DNA from: Streptomyces liliifuscus
GTDB lineage: Bacteria; Actinomycetota; Actinomycetes; Streptomycetales; Streptomycetaceae
Length of the DNA stretch: 64,000 nt
Assembly: GCF_016598615.1 (NCBI RefSeq)
Contig: NZ_CP066831.1
Coordinates: 682,001-746,000, forward strand
Direction: 5' to 3'
A program made the position numbers and the translations under genes. Shown piece after piece: positions 61,502 to 64,000 of the stretch. The notes below the pieces were generated by a model, which ran no database searches, was not told the DNA's origin, and saw only the letters and a program-made list of their open reading frames with translations. Each line of letters starts with the position of its first letter. Position 1 is the stretch's first letter.

Positions 61502-62824
61502 ATGGGCAGGAAGCTCGAAGAGCTGATTGGGAACCTGAGTGTCTGGCAGACGGGCGACTACGGCGACGTAGACACTTCAAGTCCTCGCGACCTGGCCATC
61601 GTCGAGCTGCGAACGATGGGTCCGCAAGCAGTGCAGGCACTCATCGAACGGCTCGATGGTCTCCTGGCCGCCACTGCGGCACATCGCAAGCGTGTCAAAG
61701 CCGTCCAGGCGGCATGGACCGCCTGGTACGAGGAGAGCGACAGACTCGGCGACGAGCACGGACTGGGCGCCGACCTCGAGCGCTACCGCACGATCCCCAG
61801 CGACAGCCTCCCCCAGCGGTCGGCGGAGGACACGAACTACCGGGATCCCTACGAGCTCAAGCAGGGGATCATCGAGGCTCTGCATCAGCTGGGTGACCAG
61901 CGGGCGGCTCCCGTGCTCACGGCCGCGCTGTCCGACCGTACGTGCATTCCCGCGGCGGCCCAGGCGCTGTGTCACATCCACGCCGACCATGCCGTGCCCG
62001 CGTTGCTGAACGCTGTCACCCTCGTCGACCACAACACCAACAAAGGCATCGTGTTCGATCCGCTGCTGGCCTCGCTGCGGCACTACGGGGTCTCCATGGC
62101 GCAGGCGCGGGAACGGTTCGAGGCCGAGACCTCCCCGCAGGGCCGGGTGCGCCTGATGCACTTGATGACGCAACTGCCGGACGACGGCGCCGACAGGCCC
62201 TCCGAGTCTGAGATCAGGGACTCGCTGGTCTTCCTCGCGCTCGACGACAAGGACAACACAAGTCGGTGGGAGGCCGTCGGCATTCTGAACAGGATCGACA
62301 ACAACACGGCCGAGAGGGACATCTTCTCCGAATGGGAAGCGCCGCCCCCGGCCGATGTCATCCGTTCGGCGATCGCCTTGGCCGCCCACGGCAAACCGCC
62401 GGGCCACGAACGGGAGTTGGCGAGCAGGCTGCGCCGCATTCGGCACACGGCCCCCGCCGCGCAAGCCGTCGAGGCCACGCTCACCCAGGACTCACCCGAG
62501 CCGGACACCCAGGAACTGCGCCTCGCGCTACGGCTCGCCCTAGGGGTGCACACCTCCGAACTGGACGACCCTCTGCGGTTCGCCCGCGCGTTGCACCGCT
62601 TGTCTTCGCACTCCCAGGTCGGCGGCTCCGCGCTGCTTGCCCTGCGCCGCACCTGCTGGGATCTGCTGTTCCCGCAGATGGTCCAGGACGACGAAGCACG
62701 CCGACGCGAGGCGCGGACCATATTCGACGCCATCGCCACACCGCACGAGCACACCCGGTTCGCCGGCTACACCTCGTCCCAATCGTTCTGGACCAAGCTC
62801 CGGCAGCGGTTCAGGCGGGGGTGA
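61502..62824 (+). CDS. HEAT-like repeat protein
   Basis: Encodes 440 aa, cytoplasmic. Successive helix pairs resemble HEAT repeats (IIEALHQLGDQRAAPVLTAA, PAAAQALCHIHADHAVPALL, SEIRDSLVFLALDDKDNTSR, WEAVGILNRIDN). This sort of helical superhelix usually binds another protein. A short basic C-terminus (LRQRFRRG) follows. There is no catalytic motif. Convergent with the SUKH gene, 31 bp away. Confidence 0.65.
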   Translation: MGRKLEELIGNLSVWQTGDYGDVDTSSPRDLAIVELRTMGPQAVQALIERLDGLLAATAAHRKRVKAVQAAWTAWYEESDRLGDEHGLGADLERYRTIPSDSLPQRSAEDTNYRDPYELKQGIIEALHQLGDQRAAPVLTAALSDRTCIPAAAQALCHIHADHAVPALLNAVTLVDHNTNKGIVFDPLLASLRHYGVSMAQARERFEAETSPQGRVRLMHLMTQLPDDGADRPSESEIRDSLVFLALDDKDNTSRWEAVGILNRIDNNTAERDIFSEWEAPPPADVIRSAIALAAHGKPPGHERELASRLRRIRHTAPAAQAVEATLTQDSPEPDTQELRLALRLALGVHTSELDDPLRFARALHRLSSHSQVGGSALLALRRTCWDLLFPQMVQDDEARRREARTIFDAIATPHEHTRFAGYTSSQSFWTKLRQRFRRG

Positions 62825-62855
62825 CGCGCTGGTGCCCGGCGTCTTCAGGGGCAGC

Positions 62856-63422
62856 TCATCGCCGCGTGCGCCAGTGCGTGAAGCGCGGCGCGGGCTTGAA
62901 GTCGATGCTGTACGCGTCGAATTCGTGCAGGAGGAGCTTGCGCAGGAACTCGACCATGCCGCAGGGGACGATCCTGCATGGCACGAGCAGTTCCTGACGG
63001 TCGAACAGGAGCACGGGCCACTTGTCGGGGTCCGGATCGCTGGTCAGCCAGCACAGGATGTCGGCGTGGGAGGTGTATCCCCAGGCGAGGATGTGCTCCG
63101 GGTCGATGTCGAGCGCTTCCTGGTCCTGGCCCTCGATCTCCCACACGTAGCGGGCGTTCCCCGTCTCGTCCTCGAAGTCGTCGGGAGGAAGCAGACCGGA
63201 CTCCGTGGGGAACGGCGCAAGGATTCCGATCTCGCCGATCGAGTCCTCCGAGCCGATCAGACCGACTCCGTACGCGGACATGAAGGCCATGTAGTCCCGC
63301 GGGAAGCTGGTGCCCCACCGTGCTTCGGCCGCCTGCCAGTCGATGTGTTCGCCTGCGCCGGGATCCGCGGGATCCGGAGTCAGAACCTGCCGCAACGCTG
63401 CTACCCCTGTCGGGTCTTCCAC
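62856..63422 (-). CDS. SUKH (SMI1/KNR4) family protein
   Basis: Encodes 188 aa from GTG 63422; an alternative TTG at 63464 would put a tandem repeat in the reading frame. The core motif WQAAEARWGTSFPRDYMAFM with SAYGVG and IGEIGILAP is characteristic. SUKH proteins commonly serve as immunity factors against polymorphic toxins. No toxin gene is in the window, so immunity is only a family-based possibility. Confidence 0.8.
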   Translation of the reverse strand: MEDPTGVAALRQVLTPDPADPGAGEHIDWQAAEARWGTSFPRDYMAFMSAYGVGLIGSEDSIGEIGILAPFPTESGLLPPDDFEDETGNARYVWEIEGQDQEALDIDPEHILAWGYTSHADILCWLTSDPDPDKWPVLLFDRQELLVPCRIVPCGMVEFLRKLLLHEFDAYSIDFKPAPRFTHWRTRR

Positions 63423-63432
63423 TGCGTTCCCG

Positions 63433-63462
63433 CCCTTCGATGCCCTTCGATGCCTTTCGATC
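63433..63462. repeat. 10-bp tandem repeat, three copies
   Basis: CCCTTCGATG at 63433-63442 and 63443-63452, then CCTTTCGATC at 63453-63462, ending 11 bp upstream of the GTG of the SUKH gene. Changes in copy number would alter leader length. Confidence 0.7.
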
Positions 63463-63527
63463 AAGTCAGCGAGAGTGTAGGAGGCAGGACTGACACAGGC
63501 CCGAACAAGCCGACACGCGGCGGGCGT

Positions 63528-64000
63528 TCAGATGCGGATCAGTTCCAGCGCCTGAGTCAGGTTGTCCTCGGCGACACACGCCATGAACGCCCGGTCGGGG
63601 AAGTCCCCGTCGAGCAATCGAAGTGGTCCCGCCGTCAGCGACAGACGCTGCGCCAGCATGTAGAGCGCGAGCCGGTCCTCGTCCAGTCCGTCCACCTCCA
63701 ACGGCCGGTAGGCGTCATGCAGGCGGATCCGGAGAAAGACGTGCTCCCACTCGACGTCGAAGTACATCAAGCCCTCGATGTCGATCGCCACGGGGTTCCC
63801 GACCGCGTCCACCAGCACATGATCGGGCCCCAGTTCGCCATGCACGACCGCGTACTCCGCGCGCGGCCTCACCTCCGCCGCCAGACCCCGCAGCCGTTTC
63901 TCCAGCCGGTCGCGGGCTCCCGCGATCCGCGGATCACGCGACGCGGCCTCGGCGAGGTCTCGCAGCGCGCGGTCCAGCACGACCGCCTCGCACGACGTCC
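63528..64000 (-). CDS. Aminoglycoside phosphotransferase (APH)-like protein, 3' part
   Basis: The frame is open through the right window edge, so the N-terminus is missing. At least 150 aa are present. The catalytic loop reads VVHGELGPDHVLVD: the usual HGD is HGE and the Asn of the loop is His, so activity may be altered. A metal-binding DFE-like region (IDIEGLMYFDVEWEH) follows. The family phosphorylates small molecules or choline-like compounds; the substrate is unknown. Lies upstream of the SUKH gene on the same strand. Confidence 0.75.
   Translation of the reverse strand, partial: TSCEAVVLDRALRDLAEAASRDPRIAGARDRLEKRLRGLAAEVRPRAEYAVVHGELGPDHVLVDAVGNPVAIDIEGLMYFDVEWEHVFLRIRLHDAYRPLEVDGLDEDRLALYMLAQRLSLTAGPLRLLDGDFPDRAFMACVAEDNLTQALELIRI

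Noticed and set aside
1..64000. Secondary-metabolite cluster (PKS, NRPS, terpene)
   Set aside because: No ketosynthase, adenylation, condensation or terpene synthase motifs were seen. The SDR, LLM and RmlD-like genes are isolated.
1..64000. Phage or contractile-injection structural genes
   Set aside because: The giant operon lacks sheath, tube, baseplate or AAA+ genes nearby, so I did not call it an injection system.

Overview
The window is very GC-rich throughout, with strong third-position G/C bias and frequent GTG and TTG starts. It uses short ATGA/GTGA gene overlaps and carries a spore-associated protein A (SapA)-like gene. Together these point to a Streptomyces or close relative. The dense mix of transcription factors, one-off metabolic enzymes, drug-type exporters and uncharacterised genes looks like chromosome-arm accessory territory rather than core chromosome. 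I saw no rRNA, tRNA, CRISPR array, insertion sequence or phage structural module. All calls come from reading the sequence; no database search was run.

Layout. 1-7.8 kb: tail of an unknown gene, a GntP-like permease, a Tat-exported GH43-like propeller protein, a YqeY-like protein, two SDR oxidoreductases, a GntR regulator, AraC regulator copy 1 and a small DUF6221-like protein. 8-11.1 kb: a divergent MFS/LysR pair and a DUF1707 protein. 11.4-20.3 kb: the most distinctive block, a compact three-gene operon of two giant unannotated proteins (1278 and 1397 aa, GTGA overlap) and a secreted chymotrypsin-like protease. 20.5-26.9 kb: a nucleoside-diphosphate-sugar-type reductase, an LLM flavin oxidoreductase, a coupled CPBP protease/histidine kinase/response regulator operon, DoxX, a small membrane protein and a DUF899 protein. 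27-30.9 kb: a TetR/aldo-keto reductase divergon with two clean operators, and a double-MerR/erythromycin-esterase-like divergon.

30.9-38.8 kb is a carbohydrate regulon on the minus strand: LacI regulator, lipoprotein sugar-binding protein, two CUT1 permeases, a GH1 beta-glucosidase and a Tat-exported glucoamylase-like hydrolase. The same LacI-type 14-bp operator lies before the regulator and before the binding protein. Imported oligosaccharide is probably cut by the cytoplasmic GH1 after extracellular processing. 39.4-43.6 kb has a thioredoxin-fold protein lacking a full CXXC and a PucR regulator divergent from a ferredoxin reductase plus membrane fatty-acid desaturase pair. 44-50.6 kb has a YihY-like membrane protein, a leaderless MarR with its MFS exporter, a Ser/Thr kinase with a beta-propeller sensor, and AraC copy 2. 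Copy 2 is a mosaic near-duplicate of copy 1. 50.7-51.2 kb holds a decayed TetR gene.

51.3-64 kb: SapA-like protein, a DUF6411-like small protein, a RibD/DHFR-like protein, a divergent EamA/LysR pair, an ECF42-type sigma factor with its DGPF/YCII partner and a matching ECF promoter, a divergent TetR/MMPL pair, a GPP34 (GOLPH3-like) protein, an unknown small protein, a HEAT-like repeat protein, a SUKH (SMI1/KNR4) protein and the 3' part of an aminoglycoside-phosphotransferase-like gene cut by the window end.
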